Shown: piece by piece, positions 33,847-42,851 of the stretch
How positions within the stretch are numbered: the stretch's first letter is position 1
Layout: each line of letters starts with the position of its first letter
Source: DAIOEK01 sp963708715
Lineage (GTDB): Bacteria > Chloroflexota > Anaerolineae > Anaerolineales > Anaerolineaceae
Reading direction: 5' to 3'
Assembly (NCBI GenBank): GCA_963708715.1
Contig: CAVPSU010000001.1
Coordinates: 992,001-1,056,000, forward strand
Length of the DNA stretch: 64,000 nt
Made by a program: the position numbers and the translations under genes
The notes under the pieces: model-generated
What the model was told of the DNA's origin: nothing
The model's database searches: none
Seen by the model: the letters and a program-made list of their open reading frames with translations, nothing else

Positions 33847-35151
33847 ATGTCTGAACAAGCGAATGTGATAAAAACGGTATTGCCAAATGGATTGACAATC
33901 CACCTAAAAGAGATCCACACTGCACCGATCATCAGTAGTTGGATGTGGTACCGGGTGGGATCCAGAAACGAAACTCCCGGCATCACAGGTGTCTCACATT
34001 GGGTGGAACACATGCAATTCAAAGGGACACCCAAATTCCCACCGGGAATATTGGATAAAATGATCTCTCGTGAAGGTGGTTTTTGGAATGCGATGACACA
34101 CATCGACTGGACTACGTATTTTGAGACCATGCCAGCCGATAAGATCGATATTGCCTATCAACTTGAAGCGGATCGTATGGTCAACAGCAGTTTTGATCCG
34201 AAGGAAGTAGCTTCTGAGCGGACCGTGATCATCTCAGAACGTGAAGGAAATGAGAACGAACCACTTTTCGTATTAGGCGAAGCGGTCCAAAGTACCGCAT
34301 ACTCTTATCATCCTTATCATCATGAGGTGATTGGCGATCTTAAAGATCTCCGCAGTATGCAGCGAGATGATCTCTTCAACCATTATCAGAAATATTATCA
34401 TCCCGGAAATGCCATCATGGCGGTTGCCGGTGATTTTGATGCCAGCCGTTTGCTGCCATATCTGACCGATCTTTTCAGCGGCATTCCAGCGAAACCGATA
34501 CAGGAAACAAATATTCCACCTGAACCACCCCAAGCAGGAGAGAAACGGGTGGAAGTAAAAGGATCGGGTGAAACAACCTTTATCCAGGTGGCATATCGAT
34601 CACCGAATGCCACCCACAATGATTTCTTCCCTCTGTTAGTTTTGGACACATTATTGACTGGACCCACCAGCTTGAACATCCTCGGTGGAGGCGGTATCTC
34701 CAATAAGACCAGTCGTCTTTACCAGCAACTTGTGGAAAAAGAATTAGTTGTCGGAGTCCATGGCAGCCTGCAGGCAACCATCGACCCATTTATGTACGAT
34801 ATTACCCTTACCTTGAATCCCCAAAGGAAGTTGGATGAGGTAATGACGGCATTGGACACAGAGATGGATCGAATTTTATCCGGGTCTGTCACTCGGGAAG
34901 AAATAGAGAGAGCCATAAAACAGACAAAAGCGCTGTTTGTATACAGCGCAGAGAATATAACCAACCAGGCATTTTGGCTGGGTTACGCTGAGATATTTGC
35001 CACCTATGATTGGTTCCTCTCATATCTGGATCGGATATCGTCAGTCACTCCGGATGATATTGTCCGGATCGCCCAAAGGTATATCCAACCTTCTAATAGG
35101 GTTGTCGGTATCTACCTTCCCACAAAAGGTAAGGGGAAGAGAACGAAATGA
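33847..35151 (+). CDS. M16 family zinc metalloprotease, catalytic subunit
   Basis: A 434-residue protein with the inverted zinc motif H-W-V-E-H at residues 51-55, in GVSHWVEHMQFKGT, and the distal Glu in ISEREGNENEP (about 130). A second half-barrel follows with a conserved Arg/Tyr region. M16 enzymes act as clamshell heterodimers on small peptides. Its partner starts inside the last four bases of this gene (ATGA overlap) and lacks the zinc motif, so the pair forms a typical active/inactive dimer as in SPH2681/2682 and pitrilysin-like complexes. It is likely cytoplasmic, as no signal peptide is seen. Confidence 0.94.
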   Translation: MSEQANVIKTVLPNGLTIHLKEIHTAPIISSWMWYRVGSRNETPGITGVSHWVEHMQFKGTPKFPPGILDKMISREGGFWNAMTHIDWTTYFETMPADKIDIAYQLEADRMVNSSFDPKEVASERTVIISEREGNENEPLFVLGEAVQSTAYSYHPYHHEVIGDLKDLRSMQRDDLFNHYQKYYHPGNAIMAVAGDFDASRLLPYLTDLFSGIPAKPIQETNIPPEPPQAGEKRVEVKGSGETTFIQVAYRSPNATHNDFFPLLVLDTLLTGPTSLNILGGGGISNKTSRLYQQLVEKELVVGVHGSLQATIDPFMYDITLTLNPQRKLDEVMTALDTEMDRILSGSVTREEIERAIKQTKALFVYSAENITNQAFWLGYAEIFATYDWFLSYLDRISSVTPDDIVRIAQRYIQPSNRVVGIYLPTKGKGKRTK

Positions 35152-36431
35152 ATCAGCTTAATCAGTTAGCGCATAAATCATTACCAGGACCTGATGATGT
35201 CACTAGGGTGGAACTGGCGAACGGAATTACCATCCTCACCCGATCCAATTTCTCTAATCCCTCCGTTGTAATTAATGGATACCTTTCCACCGGTAGTATT
35301 TTTGATCCGGAAGATAAATTGGGATTGAATGTTTTCACAGCCAGCATGCTTACCCGGGGAACAGAAATTCATCCTTTTAATCAATTTTTCGATCTACTCG
35401 AATCAGTAGGTGCGTCTTTAAACTTTGGTGGAAATATCCATACGACCAGCTTCAATGCAAAATCATTGGTTGAAGATTTTCCGATGATCCTCGACTTGCT
35501 GTACGAAACCTTAACCAAGCCGGCTTTTCCAGCCGACCAGGTGGAGAAATTTCGGACACAAATGCTGACAGGGCTGGCTATTCGGAATCAGGACACAGCG
35601 GAAATGGCATCGCTTGCATTCGATCAAATATTATTTGCTGGACATCCTTATCGATTCCCTGAAGAAGGCAACCCCGAAACCATTCAGAAAATCTCGCGTC
35701 AGGATTTGATCGATTTCCACCGAACCCATTATGGACCGCGCGGGATGGTCATTGTGGTTGTCGGCGCATTGGATCCCGCTGTGGTCGTCGATATGATCTC
35801 CAGTCGTCTGGGACAATGGCAAAATTCACAACAACCTGCACAGCCAGAATTACCACCGCTCACTCCACTGGCATCGTCAAAACGAACCCAGATCCAGATT
35901 CCCGGCAAGAGTCAGGCGGATATCGTTCTTGGCTGCAGTTCGCCCCTCAGAAAATCCGATGATTATATGCCGGCATCGCTGGGTAATAATATACTTGGTG
36001 TGTTTGGTATGATGGGCAGAATTGGTGAAATTGTTCGAGTTCAGTCCGGTCTGGCATACTACGCTTATACCAGCCTAAATTCAGGCACCGGACCCGGTTC
36101 CTGGGAGGTTTCTGCTGGAGTAAACCCCGAAAATATAGAAAAAGCCATCCAATTGATCCAAACTGAGGTCGAGCGCTTTATCTCAGAACCAGTTTCTGCG
36201 GAAGAGCTACAGGATAGTAAAGCAAATTATATTGGCAGATTACCATTGTCAATGGAATCCAACGCAGGGGTTGCAGGATCTTTGCTTAGTATGGAACGGT
36301 ATCAATTAGGTATTGATTATTATCAACGCTATCAAACACTGGTCGAATCTGTGACATCCGAGCAAATTCTATCCGTAGCACAGAAATATCTGCAACCCGA
36401 TCGTATTGCCATTGCCGTAGCAGGTCCGTAA
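35148..36431 (+). CDS. M16 family peptidase, non-catalytic partner
   Basis: A 427-residue homolog of the preceding protein with the same fold landmarks (LGLNVFTASMLTRGT where the zinc motif would be) but no HxxEH, so it cannot bind zinc. The C-terminal domain carries the R/Y-type substrate region (VRVQSGLAYYAYTSL). It completes the peptide-binding chamber of the catalytic subunit. The start overlaps the upstream stop by four bases. Confidence 0.93.
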   Translation: MNQLNQLAHKSLPGPDDVTRVELANGITILTRSNFSNPSVVINGYLSTGSIFDPEDKLGLNVFTASMLTRGTEIHPFNQFFDLLESVGASLNFGGNIHTTSFNAKSLVEDFPMILDLLYETLTKPAFPADQVEKFRTQMLTGLAIRNQDTAEMASLAFDQILFAGHPYRFPEEGNPETIQKISRQDLIDFHRTHYGPRGMVIVVVGALDPAVVVDMISSRLGQWQNSQQPAQPELPPLTPLASSKRTQIQIPGKSQADIVLGCSSPLRKSDDYMPASLGNNILGVFGMMGRIGEIVRVQSGLAYYAYTSLNSGTGPGSWEVSAGVNPENIEKAIQLIQTEVERFISEPVSAEELQDSKANYIGRLPLSMESNAGVAGSLLSMERYQLGIDYYQRYQTLVESVTSEQILSVAQKYLQPDRIAIAVAGP

Positions 36432-36443
36432 AAGGAGGGACAC

Positions 36444-36821
36444 ATGGGATCGATCCTGGTTACAGGGGTAGACCTGGAGGAAATCGACCGGTTGCGTAGA
36501 ATTCCAGAACCAATTCGGGGTCAATTCATTGAACGCATCCTCACGAAAAATGAACTAAAAAAATCATATCTATCTGAGGAACACATCATTGGTTTATTTT
36601 GTGCGAAGGAAGCCGTAGCTAAAGCTTTAGGTTGTGGTATCGGCGTCCTTTCCTGGCAGGATATCGATATCCAAAGTCAGGGGTCGGGTCTTCCTCAAGT
36701 TACCTTGTCCGGTAATGCCAAACAAAAAGCAGACGATCTCGGAATCACACACTGGTCTCTCAGTATAAGTCACACACGGTCATACGCGGTCGCGTTTGTG
36801 GTTGGTTCGAATATCGGATGA
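36444..36821 (+). CDS. acpS: Holo-[acyl-carrier-protein] synthase
   Basis: A 125-residue enzyme with GVDLEEIDRL and FCAKEAVAKALG, the two metal- and CoA-binding motifs of AcpS-type phosphopantetheinyl transferases. It attaches 4'-phosphopantetheine from CoA to the serine of acyl carrier protein. It is preceded by AAAGGAGG and followed by a phosphoesterase gene starting at its stop codon (ATGA-type overlap), suggesting one operon with the M16 pair. Confidence 0.93.
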   Translation: MGSILVTGVDLEEIDRLRRIPEPIRGQFIERILTKNELKKSYLSEEHIIGLFCAKEAVAKALGCGIGVLSWQDIDIQSQGSGLPQVTLSGNAKQKADDLGITHWSLSISHTRSYAVAFVVGSNIG

Positions 36822-37492
36822 ATATCCTTGCTGTTAGCGATGTGGAACTGGCACAGTTATATAACCCATCTGTGGCTGTTCGCTTTCGTGAGTCGGATCT
36901 GATAATTTCCTGTGGGGATCTGCGATATTCGTATCTTGAGTATCTGATAAGCATGTTGAATATTCCACTCTTTTTTGTCCATGGGAATCATGCCAATCAA
37001 GTGGAGGAGACTATCGCTGGACCAAAACAATTGCCAGACGGCGGAACGAACATGGATTTACGTGTGATCCGGTATGGGAACCTGCTTATGGCAGGATTGG
37101 AAGGATGTCTCCAGTACAATTATGGTCCATTCCAATATACCCAGACAGAAATGTGGATGCGTTCTTTCGCGCTTGTACCGGCGTTGCTCTACAATCGTGT
37201 TCGATACGGCCGTTTTCTGGATATATTCATCACCCATGCTCCTCCCTGGAAGATTCACGATCAGGATGATCGCCCACATCAGGGGATAAAAGCCTTCCGC
37301 TGGATCGTTCAGTGCTTCCAGCCACAAATTCATCTCCATGGTCATATCCATGTCTATCGAAATGATACGATTATGGAATCGCTACTTGGTCGCACCAAGA
37401 TCACCAATGTGTATGGATACAAACAGATAAATATTGATCCGGACAATAGGTTGACCCGGTCAAGATCATCTGAGAAAAAACAGATGGGCTGA
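36818..37492 (+). CDS. Calcineurin-like metallophosphoesterase
   Basis: A 224-residue protein with the phosphoesterase landmarks: SDVE near the N-terminus (Asp present but the usual second His replaced by Glu), SCGDLRY, VHGNHA, THAPPW and HLHGHIHVY (the GHxH motif). All but one metal ligand are present, so it is probably active, with possibly altered metal preference. The substrate is unknown. It overlaps acpS by four bases and is followed 4 bases later by the next gene. Confidence 0.9.
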   Translation: MNILAVSDVELAQLYNPSVAVRFRESDLIISCGDLRYSYLEYLISMLNIPLFFVHGNHANQVEETIAGPKQLPDGGTNMDLRVIRYGNLLMAGLEGCLQYNYGPFQYTQTEMWMRSFALVPALLYNRVRYGRFLDIFITHAPPWKIHDQDDRPHQGIKAFRWIVQCFQPQIHLHGHIHVYRNDTIMESLLGRTKITNVYGYKQINIDPDNRLTRSRSSEKKQMG

Positions 37493-37496
37493 GCAA

Positions 37497-38426
37497 ATGA
37501 GTTGGGCAGATCAAACTGCGAAATCGGACTTCGAAAGAGCTCATTTTAAATCATTTTGGAATGAGATCCTGAGCAAAATGAGGCAGACCAATAACCAACT
37601 CCTGCCTTTCGATGAAATTCGTAAAATTCTCCCTCTCGAAGGTCAATACGATCTGGGGATGAAAGTCATACCGATCGACCATATTGTCGGGTCCGTCAAT
37701 CGTTTCAATGATTTCGATCGGGCGTTTCTACCAAAAGATCAACACAATCGTGATCGATGGGTGAATATAGATAAAGCCCGTCTACAGGAAATTGAACTTC
37801 CGGCGATTGAAGTGTATAAAATTGACGAGGTGTATTTCGTCATCGATGGAAATCACCGGGTTTCGGTCGCGCGAGAAAAAGGTCAGTTGTTCATTGATGC
37901 GCATATAACCGAGTTGGAAGTATCCGAAGATATCACACCGGATATGAATTGGAACGATATCATTCTCCAAAAAGAAAGAAACCAGTTCATCAAACAAACC
38001 CGGATCAACGAATTGCTTCCCGAAAACGATGTCCAATTAACCCAAATTGGGCAATATCAAAACCTTCTTGAACACATCAGTGTCCATCGCTGGTATATGG
38101 GGGAAAAACATCGACATCATATTTCAATGGATGCGGCAGTCCTTTCCTGGTACAGAAAGGTGTACTCGCCTTTAATCAAGATAATTCGTAAACGCAAAAT
38201 ATTACGAGATTTCCCGGGGCATACGGAAGCAGATCTCTATTTATGGATAATCACACACCAATACTTCCTGGCTGAAGATGCAGGAAAAAATGTATTACCA
38301 GAACAGGCTGCACTCCATTTTGTAAATAAATACTCACAAAGACCCATTCGCCGTCTTCGATACTGGCTACGAAAAGCCAGACGCTGGCTCGTCCGCCTCT
38401 GGAACGAATTTAACCATACTTCTTGA
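37497..38426 (+). CDS. ParB-fold / DUF4032-like protein
   Basis: A 309-residue protein. Residues about 35-145 resemble the ParB/sulfiredoxin fold, with VFFVIDGNHRVSVAREKG-type text (VIDGNHRVSVA is seen); the upstream VGSVNRFNDFDRAF and DRWVNI elements are shared by proteins with DUF4032. The C-terminal half is helical and basic with many Arg/Trp (RPIRRLRYWLRKARRW). These proteins are widespread in Actinobacteria and Chloroflexota; their role is unknown. It is the last gene of the acpS-phosphoesterase block. Confidence 0.72.
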   Translation: MSWADQTAKSDFERAHFKSFWNEILSKMRQTNNQLLPFDEIRKILPLEGQYDLGMKVIPIDHIVGSVNRFNDFDRAFLPKDQHNRDRWVNIDKARLQEIELPAIEVYKIDEVYFVIDGNHRVSVAREKGQLFIDAHITELEVSEDITPDMNWNDIILQKERNQFIKQTRINELLPENDVQLTQIGQYQNLLEHISVHRWYMGEKHRHHISMDAAVLSWYRKVYSPLIKIIRKRKILRDFPGHTEADLYLWIITHQYFLAEDAGKNVLPEQAALHFVNKYSQRPIRRLRYWLRKARRWLVRLWNEFNHTS

Positions 38427-38487
38427 TTCCATTTCCCATAAAATCAAATTCTCTATACAATAGAGGGAACAAGTTGGGGATTCGGTT

Positions 38488-39177
38488 ATGAATAGCGATC
38501 AAATTTTACTGATTGAGGACGAACCAAGCGTAGGTGAAGTAGTCGGCTTGTATTTGCGACGGGCAGGATATGAGGTTGTGATCGCACGAGATGGACGCGA
38601 CGCGCTGGATATATTGGACCGTTCTTTTCCTCAATTGGTGATCCTGGATTTGATGCTCCCCAATGTGGATGGGTGGGAAATCTTACAGTGGGTTCGAACC
38701 CGGAGTAATGTTCCAATCATCGTTCTTACTGCCCGACGGGAAGAGAGTGACCGTATCGCAGGATTGGAAATGGGCGCGGATGATTACATAACCAAGCCAT
38801 TCAGTCCACAAGAATTAGTTAGCCGGGTTAGAGCCGTTTTACGGCGGGGAAGAACCGACCTGCCAGCTAATCAAATGCTTCCCCTAGCATTTGGAGATCT
38901 CGCCATTGATATTGGGAAACGAATCGTGACCTTGAAATCCGTGGAAGTCGATCTGACCCAAAAAGAGTTCGATCTGCTCCTCCTCCTTACCCGTCACCCG
39001 AAACAAGTATTCAGCCGCAACCAGTTGCTTGAAAGGGTCTGGGGGATTTCCGATTTTATCGATCCAGGGACTGTGACCGTTCATATGCGCAGGTTACGCG
39101 AAAAAATTGAATCTGATCCATCCAATCCAAGACACATCCTGACGATTTGGGGTGTGGGGTACAAGTTTGAACCATGA
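38488..39177 (+). CDS. OmpR/PhoB-type response regulator
   Basis: A 229-residue regulator. The receiver domain has the acidic pair EDE (10-12), the phosphorylation site Asp54 in VILDLMLPNVDGW and the Lys of ITKPFSPQEL. The C-terminal winged helix (about 125-228) has LTQKEFDLLLLL and VTVHMRRLREKIE. It is paired with the histidine kinase whose ATG overlaps its stop, so the two form a two-component system. Typical genes under this kind of regulator cannot be named from the sequence. Confidence 0.95.
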   Translation: MNSDQILLIEDEPSVGEVVGLYLRRAGYEVVIARDGRDALDILDRSFPQLVILDLMLPNVDGWEILQWVRTRSNVPIIVLTARREESDRIAGLEMGADDYITKPFSPQELVSRVRAVLRRGRTDLPANQMLPLAFGDLAIDIGKRIVTLKSVEVDLTQKEFDLLLLLTRHPKQVFSRNQLLERVWGISDFIDPGTVTVHMRRLREKIESDPSNPRHILTIWGVGYKFEP

Positions 39178-40439
39178 TTAATTTCCGCCAAAACTATATC
39201 GCTCGAACTACCCTTCGTTTTTTAAGATTTACCATTGCCATATTGATGGCTCTGGAGATCTCCCTCGCCCTCTTTTATTTCCTGCTCCACCCACCTGTCT
39301 CGTCATTTGCATTTATGACCATATTGATGAGCATCACAGCCGTTATCTCCCTGGTTGTAGTCTATTTGGCTTATAGGCTGGGATGGATGTATCGCTCGAC
39401 CAAACTTCAATGGACAATGCTGGTTGGCTATGGAGTCTCCATATTCTTTGTTCTTCTGAATATTGGCTTGATCGCCCGTGTGATGTTTACCAGTGTGCAG
39501 GATGTGATACTTACCGGCATATTGTTACTTTTCACCAGTGGCATCGTGATGTCCTTTGGTTTCTTTCTTTCTCAGACACTCACTGATCGGATGGAAGAGT
39601 TGGCGAAAGCCGCAGAAGAAATAGCCCAGGGTAACCTTGCTATGCGGGTTCCGGTGACAGGTAATGATGAGTTAGCTCGTCTGGGAAATACATTCAATGA
39701 TATGGCGATCCAATTGGATCAAATGGATATTCGCCAGCGGGACATGCGCAATATGCGTAATGAACTGCTGGCATGGATCGGGCATGATCTCCGAACACCG
39801 CTCACCTCCATCCGTGCCATACTGGAAGCTTTGGCTGATGAGTTGGTGGATGACCCCGCTACCATCAAGCGATACCTCGCGACAGCCCAGAAGGAAACCC
39901 GCTATCTGTCTCGTCTCATCGATGATCTCTTTGATATGTCACAGATGGAAGCTGGTGGGTTACGAATGGATTACCAGGATAATTCGCTGTCCGATTTGAT
40001 CTCGGATACGATTGAAAGTTTTACAGAACTCGCATTCAAACAGGGAATTATCCTGGAGGGTAGCGTCAAGAAAGAGATCGATCCGGTATATATGGATGCC
40101 CAATTGATCGGGCGGGTTCTTACAAACCTCACCAGCAACGCGCTGCGATTCACACCCTCCGGCGGAACTGTAAGTATCGTAGCGAAACGGATCGGTAAAC
40201 GTGTCCAGGTGGAAGTGGCAGACAACGGAGATGGAATTAAGGCGGAGGATATTCCGTTCGTTTTCGAACGATTCTACCGCGGCGAAAAATCACGCAGTCG
40301 ACAGACCGGAGGAACCGGTCTTGGTTTGGCGATCGCCCGGGGGATCGTTGAAGCTCATGGTGGTCAAATACGGGCGGAGAGTACAGTTGGCGTGGGTACG
40401 CGAATGATCTTTACGATCCCTGGCAAGAGCAAGGAATGA
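39174..40439 (+). CDS. HAMP-domain sensor histidine kinase
   Basis: A 421-residue kinase with four hydrophobic segments in the first 135 residues (no large outside domain), so it probably senses within or near the membrane. A HAMP domain follows (about 140-190), then the H box IGHDLRTPLTS with the phosphorylated His, the N box LTNLTSNALRF, DNGDGI, and the G boxes TGGTGLGLAIARG. It is cotranscribed with the response regulator upstream. The gene ends 3 bases before the convergent sugar transferase. Confidence 0.94.
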   Translation: MINFRQNYIARTTLRFLRFTIAILMALEISLALFYFLLHPPVSSFAFMTILMSITAVISLVVVYLAYRLGWMYRSTKLQWTMLVGYGVSIFFVLLNIGLIARVMFTSVQDVILTGILLLFTSGIVMSFGFFLSQTLTDRMEELAKAAEEIAQGNLAMRVPVTGNDELARLGNTFNDMAIQLDQMDIRQRDMRNMRNELLAWIGHDLRTPLTSIRAILEALADELVDDPATIKRYLATAQKETRYLSRLIDDLFDMSQMEAGGLRMDYQDNSLSDLISDTIESFTELAFKQGIILEGSVKKEIDPVYMDAQLIGRVLTNLTSNALRFTPSGGTVSIVAKRIGKRVQVEVADNGDGIKAEDIPFVFERFYRGEKSRSRQTGGTGLGLAIARGIVEAHGGQIRAESTVGVGTRMIFTIPGKSKE

Positions 40440-40442
40440 CCG

Positions 40443-41063
40443 CTACCCCATCCATTCTCGCGCTGTTGCCTCCCCTTCTTGCGAGATACCTTCCCTTTTT
40501 ATTACCTTCCAGATGGTAATCAGAATTATTTTAATATCCAACCAGAATGACCAATGATCCACATACCAGACATCAAGTATAAATTTTTCTTCCCAGGTTA
40601 GTGAATTCCGACCACGGATCTGAGCCCATCCTGTCAATCCAGGCAACACATCATGCCTTCGCATCTGCTCCGGAGTATATAAGGGCAGATATTGCATCAG
40701 TAATGGTCGCGGACCAACTACGCTCATAGTTCCCCACAGAATATTCCATAATTCAGGAAGTTCATCCAAACTGAAAGAGCGTAAGAATTTTCCAATTCCG
40801 GTTATCCGTTGACTATCTTGCGAAATCCCATCTTCGCCAGGTCTAGGTTGACGCATGGTTCGAAATTTAACTAATTTAAACGGATGACCTTTATACCCCG
40901 GGCGGCGTTGCGTGTAAAAGACCGGCCATCCCTGGATACATAAAAGCAATAATGCAATGATCAAGATAATAGGGAACAGAATTAATAGAGCAAGACCACT
41001 GGCGGCAATATCAAAACTTCTTTTAATTACTGGCACCCCGAAGTGATATTTGGTTTTACTCAT
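40443..41063 (-). CDS. Bacterial sugar transferase (initiating phosphoglycosyl transferase)
   Basis: A 206-residue monotopic enzyme with one N-terminal re-entrant membrane helix (about 16-40) and the family elements KRSFDIAAS, KFRTMR, SLDELPELWNIL, SVVGPRP, PGLTGWAQ. It transfers a sugar phosphate from a UDP-sugar to undecaprenyl phosphate, the first step of a surface glycan. The catalytic Asp-Glu pair sits in SLDELPE. No other glycan-synthesis genes are next to it. It lies just upstream of a lipoprotein gene on the same strand. Confidence 0.92.
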   Translation of the reverse strand: MSKTKYHFGVPVIKRSFDIAASGLALLILFPIILIIALLLLCIQGWPVFYTQRRPGYKGHPFKLVKFRTMRQPRPGEDGISQDSQRITGIGKFLRSFSLDELPELWNILWGTMSVVGPRPLLMQYLPLYTPEQMRRHDVLPGLTGWAQIRGRNSLTWEEKFILDVWYVDHWSFWLDIKIILITIWKVIKREGISQEGEATAREWMG

Positions 41064-41070
41064 GCTGTCC

Positions 41071-42096
41071 TTATGGAACCGCTAGAGGCTCGATCACGCC
41101 ATTTACCAGATCATCTATCACACTATTCATCATGGCCAATTTACCATCAGTGAGTTGACCCGCCCCACCGGGAACGATCTGCGGTCGAGTTACATATTCG
41201 CCCGGAGGATTACCGGCAACCAGGTCAATCCATGCGATCTGCATTGAGCTCTGAAGGTCTGATTGGATGGTAGCTATCCAGGCTGGTTGGAGAGCTTCCG
41301 GCGGCGGTTCGCTGCCCAATAATAGAATCCCATTTTGGGCAAGGTAAACCAGAAGTTCTGGAGTTGCAATCGTTGGATACACATACGCCATCCGTACTCC
41401 GCTGCGTATAAATTGATCTGCAACAGCTTGCCCATCCGTTTGGGATAATCCGGCGTTCATATCCATCCGGTATGGATAATCGGTAAATGGGGGATACTGG
41501 GTCAAACATAAGCCGCAATACAGAACTCCTCCGTTTACAAATCCATCAGCAGCGTTTACGCCCTCTGTTGAACCAGCCTGAGTCAACGCACCGATACGCC
41601 ATTCTGGAGTGAGAATCGCGGCAAGGTAACCAGCTAAAAACCCATCCCATTCAGGGCGATTCCCATTTGGCGCTGCCCGGTACAAATTCGGGAGTTCAGG
41701 TAGATCGGGTATGCCAACTGTAAGAAATGATATACCAGGGTACTTTTGTGCCATCTCTGCCACCCCAGGATCGGGTGGCAATACTACAATCGCCCGTACT
41801 TCCGAGGACGAAGTGTCCAGATCGCCGATGGCAATTGAAGGCTTCTGGATCATCTCCCACCCGGATTGTTGGACCAACGTCTGAAGGGTCTGCCCCAACA
41901 AAACCATCTGCGCCTGGCTCATTACTCCGCCTAAAGAAACCCATACTTTTGTTGCTGGCTTCGGAATTTCCGTCGGAGATGCAATTGGCGCTGGCTCCAG
42001 TGTAGGTACAAAAATGGCTGTAGGAGTGCTGGCGGGGGTACAGGCACTTAAAAGAAAGAGTAGAAATAATATGAAGTAATGACTACGTTTCATCAT
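41071..42096 (-). CDS. BMP-like periplasmic-binding lipoprotein
   Basis: About 341 residues from the ATG at 42096 (MMKRSHYF); a longer GTG start would lie only 3 bases after the -10 box. The signal peptide ends in the lipobox LLSAC, with a Thr/Pro linker after it. The rest resembles the BMP/Med family of substrate-binding proteins: a WRIGALTQAGSTEGVNA segment, GVRMAYVYP, and LGSEPPPEAL. In that family the ligand is often a nucleoside, but no permease gene is nearby. It could sense rather than transport. Confidence 0.75.
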   Translation of the reverse strand: MMKRSHYFILFLLFLLSACTPASTPTAIFVPTLEPAPIASPTEIPKPATKVWVSLGGVMSQAQMVLLGQTLQTLVQQSGWEMIQKPSIAIGDLDTSSSEVRAIVVLPPDPGVAEMAQKYPGISFLTVGIPDLPELPNLYRAAPNGNRPEWDGFLAGYLAAILTPEWRIGALTQAGSTEGVNAADGFVNGGVLYCGLCLTQYPPFTDYPYRMDMNAGLSQTDGQAVADQFIRSGVRMAYVYPTIATPELLVYLAQNGILLLGSEPPPEALQPAWIATIQSDLQSSMQIAWIDLVAGNPPGEYVTRPQIVPGGAGQLTDGKLAMMNSVIDDLVNGVIEPLAVP

Positions 42097-42128
42097 GTGG
42101 TTTTCATAGAAAAAGCGATAATTCACTG

Positions 42129-42138
42129 TATTATAATA
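42129..42138. promoter_or_regulatory. Palindromic -10 box shared by two divergent genes
   Basis: The sequence TATTATAATA is a perfect palindrome, so it gives TATAAT on both strands (42132-42137 plus, 42135-42130 minus). On the plus strand transcription should begin at about 42144, which is the start codon of the HAD gene, implying a leaderless mRNA. On the minus strand it would start near 42123, before the lipoprotein ATG. No clear -35 is seen. Confidence 0.6.
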
Positions 42139-42143
42139 GCCTT

Positions 42144-42614
42144 ATGCTGAAGATAGAGATTCCAGGCCGTCCGCCATATCTCATAACCGACCTGGTTTGT
42201 GATGTAAATGGTACGTTAGCTCTTGATGGTCATTTGATTCCATCGGTTCAGCCGGCAATTGACCAGCTTAAAACGCACATCACCATCCACATGCTGACTG
42301 CGGATACTCACGGTAGGCAAGCCGAACATGCCAGGGAACTGGGCATCGCCTCCAAAGTGCTTCAAAACGGGAATGAGGCTGAGCAAAAAGCAGAATTTAT
42401 CCGATTTCTCGGAAAAGACACTACCGCGGCGATCGGACAGGGAGCCAATGATGCCTTCATGTTGAAAGAATCTGTGATCGGTATCTGTGTGCTTTCCTCC
42501 GAGGGCGCAGCCATTGAAACCTTGATGGCATCAGATATTGTCGTCCCAGATATACAATCCGCATTCGAATTGTTTCTGAAACCGCTTCGGCTTGTAGCGA
42601 CTATGCGGAGATAA
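42144..42614 (+). CDS. HAD-like soluble P-type-ATPase-family protein (COG4087)
   Basis: A 156-residue protein with HAD landmarks: CDVNGTLALDG (motif I with Asp followed by Asn where a second Asp is usual), HMLTADTHG (motif II Thr), and IGQGANDAFMLKES with the NDxxM motif that binds magnesium. This combination of DxNGT and NDAFM matches the soluble P-type ATPase-like HAD group. Because the general acid position is changed, it may be a slow phosphatase. The ATG follows the -10 box by about 7 bases, so the mRNA is likely leaderless. Confidence 0.82.
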   Translation: MLKIEIPGRPPYLITDLVCDVNGTLALDGHLIPSVQPAIDQLKTHITIHMLTADTHGRQAEHARELGIASKVLQNGNEAEQKAEFIRFLGKDTTAAIGQGANDAFMLKESVIGICVLSSEGAAIETLMASDIVVPDIQSAFELFLKPLRLVATMRR

Positions 42615-42851
42615 CTTATTCTTCTTCGGCTCGTTCTTATCAACAATATTGCTAACTCTTTGGATCGCCCGGCTAATCCTTTAGATCTTTGAACATGGTT
42701 CATAGACGTTAACTAAATATATTGGCTAAGTGTCAAAACCAATAATGGTACAATTGGCAGAATGGTGGAATTCTTCAGGGAGTTAGCAACGCCGATGCTT
42801 ACACCACCCGCCACCCCCAAACAGAAAACTTGATACAGGAGAGCTAGGTTC

